A stretch of 9,452 nucleotides of DNA, taken from the NCBI GenBank assembly GCA_019413245.1, contig DXNX01000087.1, forward strand, positions 1-9,452, given 5' to 3'. The notes under the pieces were generated by a model. The model did no database searches, was not told the origin of the DNA, and was given only the letters and a program-made list of their open reading frames with translations. This document shows positions 1-6,650 of the stretch, in pieces (within the stretch, counting starts at the first letter, position 1; each line of letters begins with the position of its first letter). This stretch comes from Oscillospiraceae bacterium (lineage in GTDB: Bacteria; Bacillota; Clostridia; Oscillospirales; Ruminococcaceae). A program made the position numbers and the translations under genes.

Positions 1-53
1 GGTAAAATCAGGTTCGTGGTAGGCGGGCATGACAAAGGGATGATTCGTGGCAT
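1..53 (-). CDS. Possible 5' end of a divergent gene, cut by the left edge
   Basis: On the minus strand an ATG at 53-51 opens a frame that stays open to the window edge (17 codons, beginning MPRIIPLSCPPTTN). An AGGAG motif lies at 61-57, only 3 bases before the ATG, which is close for a ribosome site. A good minus-strand promoter (80-108) sits just upstream, so a transcript in this direction is likely. A second minus frame is also open across this stretch and has an internal ATG at 30-28, but no Shine-Dalgarno motif serves it. The product cannot be named from so few codons; the start and even the frame are tentative. Confidence 0.35.
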   Translation of the reverse strand, partial: MPRIIPLSCPPTTNLIL

Positions 54-79
54 GTTCTCCTGTCTGTGGGTTTTCTTTT

Positions 80-108
80 AGTGTATCATGCGGGGCGGGG
101 CTTGTCGA
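80..108 (-). promoter_or_regulatory. Probable sigma-A promoter reading leftward
   Basis: Read on the minus strand: TCGACA at 108-103 (5 of 6 to the -35 consensus), a 17-base spacer, and TACACT at 85-80 (4 of 6 to the -10), preceded by TG plus one base as in extended -10 promoters. Transcription would begin near position 73 and lead into the truncated gene at the left edge. Confidence 0.6.
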
Positions 109-188
109 CACGAAGGATGAACTTTTTGTTGCAGAGTTGTAAAAATCTGCCGCCGCTGCCAAATCCCGGCGCCCAGCCGCGTTTTTGT

Positions 189-218
189 GGGCAGAAGACA
201 AAAATCCGAAATCTGCCC
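189..218 (+). promoter_or_regulatory. Leader hairpin just before the first glycosyltransferase
   Basis: GGGCAGA (189-195) pairs with TCTGCCC (212-218) across a 16-base loop, ending 2 bases before the AGGAGGGG ribosome site. An upstream TCTGCC (146-151) could pair with the same left arm instead. Whether either forms in RNA is unknown. I found no convincing plus-strand promoter between 109 and 234, so the transcript start of this operon is unresolved. Confidence 0.3.
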
Positions 219-234
219 AAGGAGGGGTACAACG

Positions 235-1407
235 ATGAAGATCCTGCTTACGTCCGATTGGTACATCCCCGCCGTCAACGGGGTCGTCACCTCGCTGCTG
301 GCGCTGCGCCGCCAGCTCACCCGCCAGGGGCATGAAGTCCGGGTGCTGACCCTGTCCGGCAGCCTGCACAGCCACATCAGCGGCGGCGTGTACGCCCTGG
401 GTTCAGTGGATGCAGGGATGATCTACCCCGGCGCCCGGCTGCGTGCCCCCGAGGGGGACGCCCTGATCCGGGAGCTCATCGCCTGGGGGCCGGACATCGT
501 CCATTCCCAGTGCGAGTTCAGCACCTTTGCCCCGGCCCGGCGCATCGCCCGGGCCTGCGGCGCCCCGCTGGTGCACACCTACCACACGGTATACGAGGAC
601 TACACCCATTATTTTTCCCCCAGCCGCCGCTGGGGCAAGGCGTTGGTGCGGGGCTTCACCCGCAGCGTGGCCGCAAAGTGCGACGCCCTGTTCGCCCCCA
701 CCGACAAGGTGCGGGACCTGCTGCTGGGGTATGATGTTTCCTGCCCGGTGTTCACCCTGCCTACCGGCATCGACGTGGAGCGGTTCCGGGTGGACCGCCG
801 GGAAGGACTGTGGCTGCGGGACACCCTGGGCATCCCCCAGGACCGGCCGGTGCTGCTCTACCTGGGCCGCCTGGCCAAAGAAAAGAACCTGGACGACCTG
901 CTGGATGTGGCCGCGGCGGTGCCCGGCGCCACCCTGCTGGTGGCCGGGGACGGCCCCGACGGGGCACGGTTCCGGGCGGAAGCCGAACGCCGGGGCCTGG
1001 ACGTGGTGTTCGGCGGCATGGTGGACCCCAAGGACGTGCCGGTGTGGTACGCGGCGGCGGATCTCTTCCTCAGCGCCTCCACCAGCGAGACCCAGGGCCT
1101 GACCTATCTGGAAGCCCTGGCGGCGGGGCTGCCGGTGATCTGCCGGGCGGACGACTGCCTGCGCGGGGTGCTGCAGAACGGGGTCAACGGCCACGGCTGT
1201 GCCGACGCCGCCGAAATGGCCCACCGGGTGCGGGCGCTGCTGGCCGACCCGGAGGAGCTGGCGGCCATGGGCCGCCGGGCCCGGGCCTCGGCCCAGGCTT
1301 TTTCCGAAGAAAATTTTGCCCGCCGGGCGGCCCGGTTCTACCGGGAGCAGATTTTGCTGCACAACGCCGCCCCGGTTCTGGAAAGGAGTGCTGTATGGAC
1401 CGCGTGA
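235..1407 (+). CDS. GT4 glycosyltransferase, likely 1,2-diacylglycerol 3-glucosyltransferase type
   Basis: This 390-residue protein has the GT-B fold pattern of family GT4. The N-terminal Rossmann half starts MKILLTSDWYIPAVNGVVTS with the glycine-rich acceptor-side loop near residues 14-20. HTYHTVYEDYTHY at 114-126 closely resembles the signature of processive and monoglucosyl-diacylglycerol synthases such as Acholeplasma alMGS, which is also about 400 residues. The C-terminal half has LLYLGRLAKEKN (nucleotide-sugar binding) and the EX7E motif with E285 and E293. Such enzymes work on the cytoplasmic membrane face, moving glucose from a nucleotide sugar to diacylglycerol. The start at 235 is chosen because AAGGAGGGG lies about 9 bases upstream; an in-frame ATG at 187 has no ribosome site. 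The 3' end overlaps the next gene by 13 bases, so translation is probably coupled. The GT4 call is firm; the lipid substrate is inferred from the motif and neighbours, and sugar identity is not determined. Confidence 0.85.
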   Translation: MKILLTSDWYIPAVNGVVTSLLALRRQLTRQGHEVRVLTLSGSLHSHISGGVYALGSVDAGMIYPGARLRAPEGDALIRELIAWGPDIVHSQCEFSTFAPARRIARACGAPLVHTYHTVYEDYTHYFSPSRRWGKALVRGFTRSVAAKCDALFAPTDKVRDLLLGYDVSCPVFTLPTGIDVERFRVDRREGLWLRDTLGIPQDRPVLLYLGRLAKEKNLDDLLDVAAAVPGATLLVAGDGPDGARFRAEAERRGLDVVFGGMVDPKDVPVWYAAADLFLSASTSETQGLTYLEALAAGLPVICRADDCLRGVLQNGVNGHGCADAAEMAHRVRALLADPEELAAMGRRARASAQAFSEENFARRAARFYREQILLHNAAPVLERSAVWTA

Positions 1408-2042
1408 GAAAAAATCCGTTTCTGTTTTTGAAGGGTCTGCGGGACTGGCTGTGGGACACCCTGCGCAATCCCCTGCAGCTGGTTTCGGTACTGGGTCTGG
1501 CGTTCTGCCTGGTGGCGGGGGTCTGGATGTGGAAAAACGGGCTGCTGACCTCCCGGGAAGCATTGCAGCAATTCCTGGCCCCCTTCGGTCCCTGGGCGGC
1601 GGTGCTGTTCGTGGCCTTTCAGGCCATCCAGGTGGTGGTGCCCATCCTGCCGGGCGGGCTGGGGTGTCTGGCCGGGGTGGTTCTGTTCGGTCCCTGGCTG
1701 GGGTTCGTGTACAACTACATCGGCATCTGCATCGGGTCCCTGGCGGCCTTTGCCATCGCCCGCAGCTGCGGCCGGCCCCTGCTCTACCGCATGTTTTCCC
1801 GCTCCCTCATTGACAAATACGACCGCTGGACCACCGAGGGCGGACGCTTTGCCCGGTGGCTGGCGTTCCTCATCTTCATCCCGGTGGCGCCGGATGACTA
1901 CCTGTGTTTCCTGGCCGGAACCACCACCATGCGGTTCCGGGTCTTCGCCGCCATCATCTTTCTGGGCAAGCCTGCGGCCATCGCAGCGTACAGCCTGGGC
2001 CTGACCCTGGTATTCCAGCGACTGCTGGGCCTGTGGGCATAA
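1395..2042 (+). CDS. TVP38/TMEM64 family (DedA superfamily) membrane protein
   Basis: A 215-residue integral membrane protein. Hydrophobic stretches lie at about 27-46, 66-85, 88-121 (probably two passes or a re-entrant pair), 153-174, and two more between 180 and 213. The core motif region VVVPILPGGLGCLAGVVLFG (about 80-99) and FIPVAPDDYLCFLAGTTTM (161-179, with the P-D-D at 166-168) fit the SNARE-associated/VTT domain of TVP38-type proteins. Members of this superfamily include bacterial undecaprenyl-phosphate translocases and eukaryotic lipid scramblases (VMP1, TMEM41B), so a lipid-moving role is reasonable. The start at 1395 has GAAAGGAG upstream and lies inside the end of the preceding glycosyltransferase gene, in a different frame. 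Its place between two glycolipid-type glycosyltransferases is the main hint to its substrate. Family call strong; function inferred. Confidence 0.85.
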   Translation: MDRVRKNPFLFLKGLRDWLWDTLRNPLQLVSVLGLAFCLVAGVWMWKNGLLTSREALQQFLAPFGPWAAVLFVAFQAIQVVVPILPGGLGCLAGVVLFGPWLGFVYNYIGICIGSLAAFAIARSCGRPLLYRMFSRSLIDKYDRWTTEGGRFARWLAFLIFIPVAPDDYLCFLAGTTTMRFRVFAAIIFLGKPAAIAAYSLGLTLVFQRLLGLWA

Positions 2043-2059
2043 AAAAGGAGGGTTTCGCC

Positions 2060-3061
2060 ATGCGCGTACATCTGTATACCGGTTCCCTGGACGCGGTGCG
2101 CCGCAGCGGGGTGGGCCAGGCCGTGGCCCACCAGCGGGCCATGCTGCAGAGCGCCGGGGTGGAAGTGACCGAAAGCTGGGACGGCCACGCCGACGCGGTG
2201 CACATCAACACGGTGCTGCCCGACGCTCCCTTTGCCGCTCTGCGGGCCCGCGCCCGGGGCGAAAAGGTGGTGTACTACGGCCATTCCACCATGCAGGATT
2301 TCCGGGATTCCTTTGTGGGGTCCAACCTGCTGGCCCCGCTGTTCAAGCGGTGGCTGTGCCTGTGTTACGGACTGGGGGACATCGTGCTCACCCCCACCCC
2401 CTACGCCAAAGGCATTTTGCAGACCTACGGCCTGCCCTGCCCGGTGCAGGCCATGTCCAACGGGGTGGACACCGGCTTTTTTGCCCCCGACAAAACCCGG
2501 GGCGCAGCCTTCCGGGAAAAATACGGCCTGACCGATGCCCAGGAGGTAGTGGTCAGCGCCGGGCATTTCATGCAGCGCAAGGGGATTTTTGAATTCATCC
2601 GGCTGGCCGAAGCCTTGCCCGACGTACAATTCTACTGGTTCGGCTACACCCAGCCCGCCCTGGTACCTGCTCCGGTGCGCCATGCCATGGAACACGCCCC
2701 GGGCAACCTGCATTTCCCCGGCTTTGTGAGCCAGGCCGAGCTGCGGGACGCCTACTGCGGGGCGGACCTGTTCTGCTTCTGCAGCCATGAGGAGACCGAG
2801 GGCATCGTGGTGCTGGAAGCCCTGGCCTGCGGGGTACCGGTGCTGCTGCGGGACATTCCGGTGTACGAGGGCTGGCTCACCGACGGGGTGAACGTCTACA
2901 AAGCCGCCGACGATGCCGGGTTTGCGGCCAAGGCCAGGGGCATCCTGACCGGCACCCTGCCCGATGTGACCGCCGCCGGGCGGGCGGTGGCCGAAGCCCG
3001 CAGCCTGCCCCGGATGGGCCAGACCCTGTGCGGGGTGTACCGGGACCTGTGCCCCGCATAA
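2060..3061 (+). CDS. GT4 glycosyltransferase, possible second glycolipid sugar transferase
   Basis: A 333-residue GT-B enzyme, shorter than its partner two genes upstream and similar in size to diglucosyl-diacylglycerol synthases of the alDGS/CpoA type. The N-terminus MRVHLYTGSLDAVRRSGVGQ carries a glycine loop (SGVG), VYYGHSTMQDF follows near 71-81, and a GT1/GT4 C-terminal domain carries SAGHFMQRKG (sugar-nucleotide binding). EX7E is present as E245 to E253 within EETEGIVVLEALACG. The start at 2060 has AAGGAGGG 6 bases upstream. It lies 17 bases after the TVP38-like gene and reads the same way, so the three genes very likely form one operon. A plausible role is adding a second hexose to the monoglycosyl-diacylglycerol made by the first enzyme, as in Streptococcus, Enterococcus and Acholeplasma. 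Fold and family are firm; acceptor and sugar are inferred. No terminator is visible after its stop. Confidence 0.8.
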   Translation: MRVHLYTGSLDAVRRSGVGQAVAHQRAMLQSAGVEVTESWDGHADAVHINTVLPDAPFAALRARARGEKVVYYGHSTMQDFRDSFVGSNLLAPLFKRWLCLCYGLGDIVLTPTPYAKGILQTYGLPCPVQAMSNGVDTGFFAPDKTRGAAFREKYGLTDAQEVVVSAGHFMQRKGIFEFIRLAEALPDVQFYWFGYTQPALVPAPVRHAMEHAPGNLHFPGFVSQAELRDAYCGADLFCFCSHEETEGIVVLEALACGVPVLLRDIPVYEGWLTDGVNVYKAADDAGFAAKARGILTGTLPDVTAAGRAVAEARSLPRMGQTLCGVYRDLCPA

Positions 3062-3077
3062 TTGACACAAACTTTAC

Positions 3078-3106
3078 TTGTACCGGCCCCTCCGGCGTGG
3101 TATGCT
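3078..3106 (+). promoter_or_regulatory. Possible promoter for the HD-domain gene
   Basis: TTGTAC (3078-3083), a 17-base spacer and TATGCT (3101-3106) lie 31 bases before the HD gene start. The -35 is weak (3 of 6). A perfect TTGACA at 3062-3067 directly after the preceding stop is 33 bases from the same -10, too far to pair with it. The HD gene may also be read through from the glycosyltransferase operon. Confidence 0.4.
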
Positions 3107-3137
3107 GGAAGTACTACCGCAAAGGAGGGGTTTTCCC

Positions 3138-3794
3138 ATGTCCATCACTCTGGAACAGGTCAAGCAGAACCGGGAAGTGACCATCTACATCCAGAAAGCC
3201 GACGAGAGCCTGCGGGCCCTGGGCTTTACCGAACACAGCTTCGCCCATGTGGGGCGGGTATCGGCCCTGGCCAGCGAGATTTTGCACACCCTGGGCTACG
3301 ATGACCGCACCGCCGAGCTGGCGGCCATTGCCGGGTGGCTGCACGACATCGGCAACGTGGTCAACCGCATCGACCACGCCCAGAGCGGGGCGGTAATGGC
3401 CTTCCGCATCCTGGACAAGATGGGATTTCCGCCGGAAGAAACGGCCACCATCATCACGGCCATCGGCAACCACGACGAGGGCACGGCCTTCCCGGTGAAT
3501 GCGGTGGCCGCCGCCCTGATCCTGGCGGACAAGACGGATGTGCGTGCCAACCGTGTGCGCAACATCGACCCCGCCACCTACGATATCCACGACCGGGTGA
3601 ACTCCTCGGTGCGGGAATCCGCCGTCACCCTGGAAAACGGCGAGGTCTGCCTGAGCCTGACCATCGACACCAATATGTGCGCGGTGATGGATTACTTCGA
3701 GATCTTCCTGGACCGGATGATCCTGTGCCGCAAAGCCGCCGATGCCCTGGGCCAGAAGTTTGCCCTGGTCATCAACGGACAGCGGATTCTGTGA
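3138..3794 (+). CDS. HD-domain metal-dependent phosphohydrolase
   Basis: A 218-residue soluble protein with an HD domain covering about residues 30-140. The metal-binding pattern is visible as H37 (in HSFAHVGRV), the H69-D70 doublet (GWLHDIGNV), H80 and H112 (GNHDEG), and D131 (LADKTD). This spacing fits small HD/HDc phosphohydrolases acting on nucleotides or other phosphate esters; the substrate cannot be told. The C-terminal 80 residues form a compact alpha/beta-looking tail with NGEVCLSLTIDTN and a final LVINGQRIL, with no second known domain. The start at 3138 is set by AAAGGAGGGG 8 bases upstream; an in-frame ATG at 3078 lacks a ribosome site. It lies 76 bases after the glycosyltransferase operon and ends in a strong terminator, so it is the last gene of this block. 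HD family firm, role unknown. Confidence 0.85.
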   Translation: MSITLEQVKQNREVTIYIQKADESLRALGFTEHSFAHVGRVSALASEILHTLGYDDRTAELAAIAGWLHDIGNVVNRIDHAQSGAVMAFRILDKMGFPPEETATIITAIGNHDEGTAFPVNAVAAALILADKTDVRANRVRNIDPATYDIHDRVNSSVRESAVTLENGEVCLSLTIDTNMCAVMDYFEIFLDRMILCRKAADALGQKFALVINGQRIL

Positions 3795-3805
3795 TTATTT
3801 TTTGC

Positions 3806-3833
3806 AAGGACGGGTTTGGGCCCGTCCTTTTTT
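3806..3833 (+). terminator. Rho-independent terminator after the HD gene
   Basis: AAGGACGGG (3806-3814) pairs perfectly with CCCGTCCTT (3821-3829) around a 6-base loop, with T at 3828-3833 forming the U run. It lies 11 bases after the stop codon and closes the plus-strand block 235-3794. Confidence 0.9.
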
Positions 3834-3850
3834 GGTAGCAGCCGCCAAAT

Positions 3851-3900
3851 GGCTCCCCTGTGTAAGGGGAGCTGGCGCCGACAGGCGGCTGAGGGGTTGG
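3851..3900 (+). repeat. Family 1 hairpin repeat, copy A
   Basis: Two consecutive hairpins: GCTCCCCT/AGGGGAGC (arms 3852-3859 and 3865-3872, loop GTGTA), then CGCC/GGCG (3876-3879 and 3884-3887, loop GACA). It ends in the conserved tail TGAGGGGTTGG. Same orientation as copy B. Confidence 0.85.
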
Positions 3901-3942
3901 TTAGCTTCTTGTTTCTTGGCAGACAGCATCTGGCCGGATGGT

Positions 3943-4029
3943 CCTTCCTTTTGTGACCAAAAGGAAGCGAAAAGTCCCGCCGTTCCGATGCGGCGGCCTT
4001 CTCACCGGGCTGGGGCCCGGTGAGAAAGG
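3943..4029 (+). repeat. Family 2 three-hairpin element, copy 1
   Basis: Three perfect hairpins in a row. The first is CTTCCTTTTG/CAAAAGGAAG (3944-3953, 3958-3967, loop TGAC). The second is CCGCCG/CGGCGG (3977-3982, 3991-3996, loop of 8). The third is a 12-bp stem TTCTCACCGGGC/GCCCGGTGAGAA (3999-4010, 4015-4026, loop TGGG). CGAAAA links the first two. The same order recurs, reversed, at 4305-4448. Confidence 0.8.
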
Positions 4030-4080
4030 AATGGATTTAATACCATTTCCCGGGAACGGATGCTAGCGGAAGTAGAGACA

Positions 4081-4131
4081 GGCTCCCCTGTGTAAGGGGA
4101 GCTGGCAGCCGTAGGCTGACTGAGGGGTTGG
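4081..4131 (+). repeat. Family 1 hairpin repeat, copy B
   Basis: First hairpin identical to copy A. The second hairpin is a different sequence with the same shape, CAGCC/GGCTG (4106-4110 and 4114-4118, loop GTA). It ends with the same GAGGGGTTGG tail. Confidence 0.85.
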
Positions 4132-4175
4132 AAACATACTGGAATTGCCCGGTAACGGGTTGCAAGGCACGCTTA

Positions 4176-4222
4176 CCAACCCCTCCGCCGCTGCGCGGCA
4201 CCTCCCCTTACACAGGGGAGGC
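4176..4222 (-). repeat. Family 1 hairpin repeat, copy C (reversed)
   Basis: On the minus strand it reads CCTCCCCT/AGGGGAGG for hairpin 1 (outer pair swapped relative to A and B) and GCCGC/GCGGC with loop GCA for hairpin 2, then GGAGGGGTTGG. All 47 bases are identical to the matching part of copy D. Confidence 0.85.
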
Positions 4223-4304
4223 ATCCGGCAAGGTTGCAGCACCCCCGGCCACATCCTTCCCCCCTTTATAACCAACCTACCGGCTACACCATTTCAAATC
4301 ATTT

Positions 4305-4448
4305 TCCTTGCTCAGGCCCCCCAGGGCCTGAGAAGGCCGTCCCGAAGGGGTGGCCGCACAACGGGTCCAGGGTTGAAAACCCTGGTCGGCGTCCACCGCC
4401 TCGAAACGGTGGCGGTTTTTCGGTTCCTTTTTGACGCCAAAAAGGAAC
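4305..4448 (-). repeat. Family 2 hairpin element, copy 2 (reversed, longer)
   Basis: Read on the minus strand it has the three hairpins of copy 1 in the same order. Hairpin 1 is an 11-bp stem GTTCCTTTTTG/CAAAAAGGAAC (loop GCGT, 4448-4423). Hairpin 2 is CCACCG/CGGTGG (8-base loop, 4412-4393). Hairpin 3 is CTCAGGCCC/GGGCCTGAG with the same TGGG loop (4332-4311). Between hairpins 2 and 3 there are about 60 bases (4333-4392), against 2 in copy 1. These hold two further stems, 4335-4355 (9 bp with two G-T pairs, loop GAA) and 4367-4385 (8 bp perfect, loop GAA). Confidence 0.8.
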
Positions 4449-4492
4449 AAGGCTGCGGTAAGCAGTCGTCACCCCGTAAGCCACGCGGTAAA

Positions 4493-4544
4493 CCAACCCC
4501 TCCGCCGCTGCGCGGCACCTCCCCTTACACAGGGGAGGCTTAGG
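4493..4544 (-). repeat. Family 1 hairpin repeat, copy D (reversed)
   Basis: Identical to copy C over 47 bases (4493-4539), then CTTAGG. The hairpin-1 half (4517-4544) recurs perfectly as copy E, 21 bases downstream. Confidence 0.85.
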
Positions 4545-4566
4545 AAAAGAGGGTGGCTGCGCCCTA

Positions 4567-4593
4567 CCTCCCCTTACACAGGGGAGGCTTAGG
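4567..4593 (-). repeat. Family 1 hairpin repeat, copy E (partial)
   Basis: Only the first hairpin, CCTCCCCT/AGGGGAGG, and the flanking CTTAGG are present; the second hairpin and GGGGTTGG tail are missing. It ends 10 bases before the fbp promoter and looks like a local duplication of part of copy D. Confidence 0.8.
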
Positions 4594-4603
4594 GCAAGAG
4601 CCT

Positions 4604-4631
4604 TTGCACCCCCGCCCCGTTGTGCTACAAT
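4604..4631 (+). promoter_or_regulatory. fbp promoter (extended -10)
   Basis: TTGCAC (4604-4609), a 16-base spacer and TACAAT (4626-4631), with TG plus one base directly before the -10. The expected transcript start near 4638 gives a leader of about 33 bases containing AAAGGAGG (4654-4661), 9 bases before the fbp ATG. Confidence 0.7.
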
Positions 4632-4670
4632 AAAACCAACATACACTCTGTGCAAAGGAGGCCCCCACCC

Positions 4671-6650
4671 ATGGCCGACAAAGGCGAACAGCTGCGGTAT
4701 CTGCAGCTTCTTTCCAAGGATTTTCCCACCATCGCGGCGGCTGCCAGCGAGATCATCCGCATTGAAGCGCTGCTCCGCCTGCCCAAAGGCACCGAGCACT
4801 TCATGAGCGACCTGCACGGCGAACACGAAGCCTTTCTCCATATCCTGAACAACGCTTCCGGCGTTATCCGGGAAAAGATCGACCTGGTGCTGGGGGACAC
4901 GGTGTCCGCCCACGACCGGGCGGAGCTGGCCACCCTCATCTACTACCCCGTGCAGAAACTGCCCGAGATCAAGGCCAAACAGACCGACCTGGACGGGTGG
5001 TACCGCCGCACCCTGCTCCAGCTCATCGACCTGTGCCGTCTGGTGTCCAGCAAACACACCCGGGCCCATGTGCGCAAATGCCTGCCCGCCAACTGCGGCT
5101 ACATTCTGGACGAACTGCTCCACGCCCACTTTGAGGACCACGACAAGGACCTGTATTACGGCCAGATCATCGACAGCATCCTGCGGTATGAGCGGGCAGA
5201 CGCCTACATCATCCGGTTCTGCGAGGTCATCAAGCATCTGGCCGTGGACACTTTGCACATTCTGGGGGACGTGTTCGACCGGGGTGCCCGGCCGGACCTG
5301 ATCATGGACCAGCTCATCGCCCACCACGATGTGGACATCCAGTGGGGCAACCACGACGTGGTCTGGATGGGCGCGGCGGCGGGCAGCGCCGTCTGCGTCT
5401 TCACGGTGCTGAAGACCTCCCTGGCTTACGGCAACCTGGACCTCATCGAGACCGGGTACGGCATCAGCCTGCGGGCGCTGGAACGGTTTGCCATGGACTT
5501 CTACGGCGGGCCCATCGACCGCCGGTGGATTCCCCACGCCGACGACCGGGCCCACGTTTCCCCCGACGTGCAGCTGCGCAATGCCCGGATGCACAAGGCC
5601 GTGACCCTGCTGATGTTCAAGCTGGAAGCCCAGGTCATTGCCCGCAACCCGGATTTCGGCATGCAGGGGCGGGACTACCTGAACCAGATCGACTACCAGG
5701 CGGGCACCGTGCGCTGCAAAGGCAAGGTGTATCCTTTGCTGGACCGGGATTTTCCCACCGTAGACCCCGCCGCCCCCACCGACCTGCGTCCCCAGGAACA
5801 GGCCCTGGTGGAGGAGCTGTGCCGGGCCTTCACCCAGAGCGAGCGGCTGCAGCGGCATGTGCAGTTCCTGTATGCCCACGGGGCGGTATACAAGGTGTTC
5901 AACGGCAATCTGCTGTTCCACGGGGCGGTGCCCATGACCGAGGACGGCGACTTTGCCCCCGAGCGGTTCGAAGGGCAGCTGTACAGCGGCAAGGCCCTGT
6001 TCGACTACTGCGACCGCCGGGCGCGGCAGGGGTACTTCGCCCCCCAGGGCAGCCCTGAACGCCGGGCCGGGCAGGATTTTCTGTGGTATCTGTGGTGCGG
6101 GTCCCTGTCCCCCATCTTCGGGCGCAGCGCCATGACCACCTTTGAACGGCTGTACATTGCGGACGAGAGCACCCACGCCGAGATCAAGAATCCCTATTAC
6201 AAGCTGGTCAGCGGTCCCCATTCGGAAAAAATTGCCGAACGCATCCTGGCGGAGTTCGGTCTGGCGGGGGAAAGCTGCCACATCCTCAACGGCCATGTGC
6301 CGGTGCGGGCGGTGGAGGGCGAAGACCCGGTGAAGGCCGGGGGCCGTCTGGTGGTCATCGACGGCGGGTTCTGCCGTGCCTACCACCAGCGCACCGGCAT
6401 CGCGGGGTATACCCTGGTATACAACAGCCGGGGCATGACCCTGCGCACCCACCAGCCCTTTGAGAGCACCGCCAAGGCCATTCTGGAGGATGAGGACATC
6501 GCCTCCAAGAGCAAGCCCATCTATGTGGCCAAAGAGCGCATCCTGGTGCGGGACACCGACGAGGGCCGGGACTTCCAGGCCACCATCGCCGACCTGTGCC
6601 GCCTGTTGGATGCCTACCGCTCCGGCGTGCTGGTACAGCACGGAGACTGA
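4671..6650 (+). CDS. fbp: Fructose-1,6-bisphosphatase, class III (Firmicutes type)
   Basis: This 659-residue cytoplasmic enzyme hydrolyses fructose 1,6-bisphosphate to fructose 6-phosphate, the committed gluconeogenic step (EC 3.1.3.11). Length and N-terminus (YLQLLSKDFPTIAAAASEII) match the Bacillus-type class III enzyme of roughly 640-670 residues, unrelated to the E. coli form. The calcineurin-like metallophosphoesterase motifs are all present: D47-L-H49 (SDLHGEHE), G199-D200-x-x-D203-R204 (GDVFDRG), G226-N-H-D229 (WGNHD), and G541-H542 (NGHVPV) near the C-terminus. No truncation or frameshift is seen. The start at 4671 is set by AAAGGAGG 9 bases upstream; an upstream in-frame ATG at 4620 overlaps the -10 region. 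It has its own promoter and no co-directional close neighbour, so it is probably monocistronic. Class III enzymes are often controlled by metabolites such as phosphoenolpyruvate; nothing here shows this. Confidence 0.95.
   Translation: MADKGEQLRYLQLLSKDFPTIAAAASEIIRIEALLRLPKGTEHFMSDLHGEHEAFLHILNNASGVIREKIDLVLGDTVSAHDRAELATLIYYPVQKLPEIKAKQTDLDGWYRRTLLQLIDLCRLVSSKHTRAHVRKCLPANCGYILDELLHAHFEDHDKDLYYGQIIDSILRYERADAYIIRFCEVIKHLAVDTLHILGDVFDRGARPDLIMDQLIAHHDVDIQWGNHDVVWMGAAAGSAVCVFTVLKTSLAYGNLDLIETGYGISLRALERFAMDFYGGPIDRRWIPHADDRAHVSPDVQLRNARMHKAVTLLMFKLEAQVIARNPDFGMQGRDYLNQIDYQAGTVRCKGKVYPLLDRDFPTVDPAAPTDLRPQEQALVEELCRAFTQSERLQRHVQFLYAHGAVYKVFNGNLLFHGAVPMTEDGDFAPERFEGQLYSGKALFDYCDRRARQGYFAPQGSPERRAGQDFLWYLWCGSLSPIFGRSAMTTFERLYIADESTHAEIKNPYYKLVSGPHSEKIAERILAEFGLAGESCHILNGHVPVRAVEGEDPVKAGGRLVVIDGGFCRAYHQRTGIAGYTLVYNSRGMTLRTHQPFESTAKAILEDEDIASKSKPIYVAKERILVRDTDEGRDFQATIADLCRLLDAYRSGVLVQHGD

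Larger units (their letters stand above)
3834..4603. other. Gene-free interval filled with hairpin repeats
   Basis: No credible gene lies here: the short open frames run through the repeats and have no ribosome sites or recognisable proteins. The interval is made almost wholly of two hairpin families. Family 1 copies lie at 3851-3900 (+), 4081-4131 (+), 4176-4222 (-), 4493-4544 (-) and 4567-4593 (-, partial). Family 2 copies lie at 3943-4029 (+) and 4305-4448 (-). Reading left to right the order is 1-2-1 forward, then 1-2-1-1 reversed, so the interval is a large, diverged inverted repeat with its centre near 4132-4175. The remaining spacer at about 4223-4304 shows nothing I recognise. Confidence 0.75.
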